Shown piece by piece: positions 4,969 through 5,103 of a stretch of 5,103 nt of DNA. The stretch comes from Deltaproteobacteria bacterium (GTDB taxonomy: Bacteria; Desulfobacterota; Desulfobacteria; Desulfobacterales; Desulfatirhabdiaceae): positions 1-5,103 of the forward strand of contig JAPLJE010000641.1 of NCBI GenBank assembly GCA_026388755.1, in the 5' to 3' direction. The position numbers and the translations under genes are program-made. Under the pieces are notes generated by a model. The model had not been told where the DNA came from, ran no database searches, and saw only the letters and a program-made list of their open reading frames with translations. How positions within the stretch are numbered: the stretch's first letter is position 1; each line of letters starts with the position of its first letter.

Positions 4969-5103
4969 TCAGATGACAATCATTATTGTGGCTACGTGAC
5001 ATATATCGGAAAATCCTTGAACATTCAACCATCTTTCCCACTTTTCATAATTGTCTTCTTCATCCATACAAAAAGCCTTGTTGCGAAGTACCAGCGATGT
5101 GAA
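4969..5103 (-). CDS. Possible small or partial open frame at the right edge
   Basis: On the minus strand the frame is open from the window edge to TGA 4969-4971 (44 codons). It could be the tail of a gene entering from the right, or a 32-residue ORF starting at ATG 5067-5065 (MDEEDNYEKWERWLNVQGF), with AAGG (5076-5079) 8 bases upstream. I do not recognise the product. A second minus-strand frame (5032 to 4901, 43 residues, ending AMYGRLFSS) overlaps it and ends 15 bases before the TTG of the small basic protein. At most one of these is likely to be coding, unless they are two halves of one frameshifted gene. Confidence 0.25.
   Translation of the reverse strand, partial: FTSLVLRNKAFCMDEEDNYEKWERWLNVQGFSDICHVATIMIVI

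Overview
The window looks like chromosomal DNA from an anaerobic or microaerobic deltaproteobacterium, most likely a sulfate reducer of the Desulfobacterales type. This is inference from gene content: a short-Q-loop cytochrome bd oxidase next to a rubrerythrin-type protein, a DUF3786 protein, and a receiver-domain remnant of the kind found at the end of hybrid histidine kinases in that group. No rRNA, tRNA, CRISPR array or insertion sequence was found.

Layout. Bases 1-195 (+) hold the last 64 codons of a rubrerythrin/ferritin-like protein. It converges, across a 36-base gap, on a minus-strand operon read from right to left: an Rrf2-family regulator (3151 to 2696), then cydA (2674 to 1370), then cydB (1260 to 232). 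The operon has a recognisable promoter: a perfect TTGACA with a -10 region lying in one arm of a 29-bp AT-rich inverted repeat, the probable operator. The cydA-cydB gap of 109 bases contains a perfect 7-bp hairpin just ahead of the cydB ribosome binding site. Bases 3449-4384 (+) encode a two-part protein with a ten-cysteine N-terminal region (DUF3795-like) and a DUF3786 C-terminal domain. An 18-bp perfect palindrome lies 15 bases before its start.

The right end (4385-5103) is easily misread, because its longest open frame is antisense to real minus-strand content. That content is a decayed response-regulator receiver domain (about 4443-4732) with one frameshift and two in-frame stops, preceded by an intact 50-residue Lys/Arg-rich small protein (4885 to 4733) that starts at TTG behind a good Shine-Dalgarno sequence. 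The last 200 bases have two overlapping minus-strand open frames that cannot be settled from the sequence alone.

How it fits together. Cytochrome bd reduces oxygen to water at the expense of quinol and would protect an anaerobe from oxygen. The adjacent Rrf2 regulator keeps three cysteines in the place where family members bind an Fe-S cluster, so it probably senses oxygen, NO or redox state and controls its own operon. The rubrerythrin-like neighbour suggests an oxidative-stress island. The DUF3786 gene is transcribed divergently from this operon, and no functional link between them is visible.
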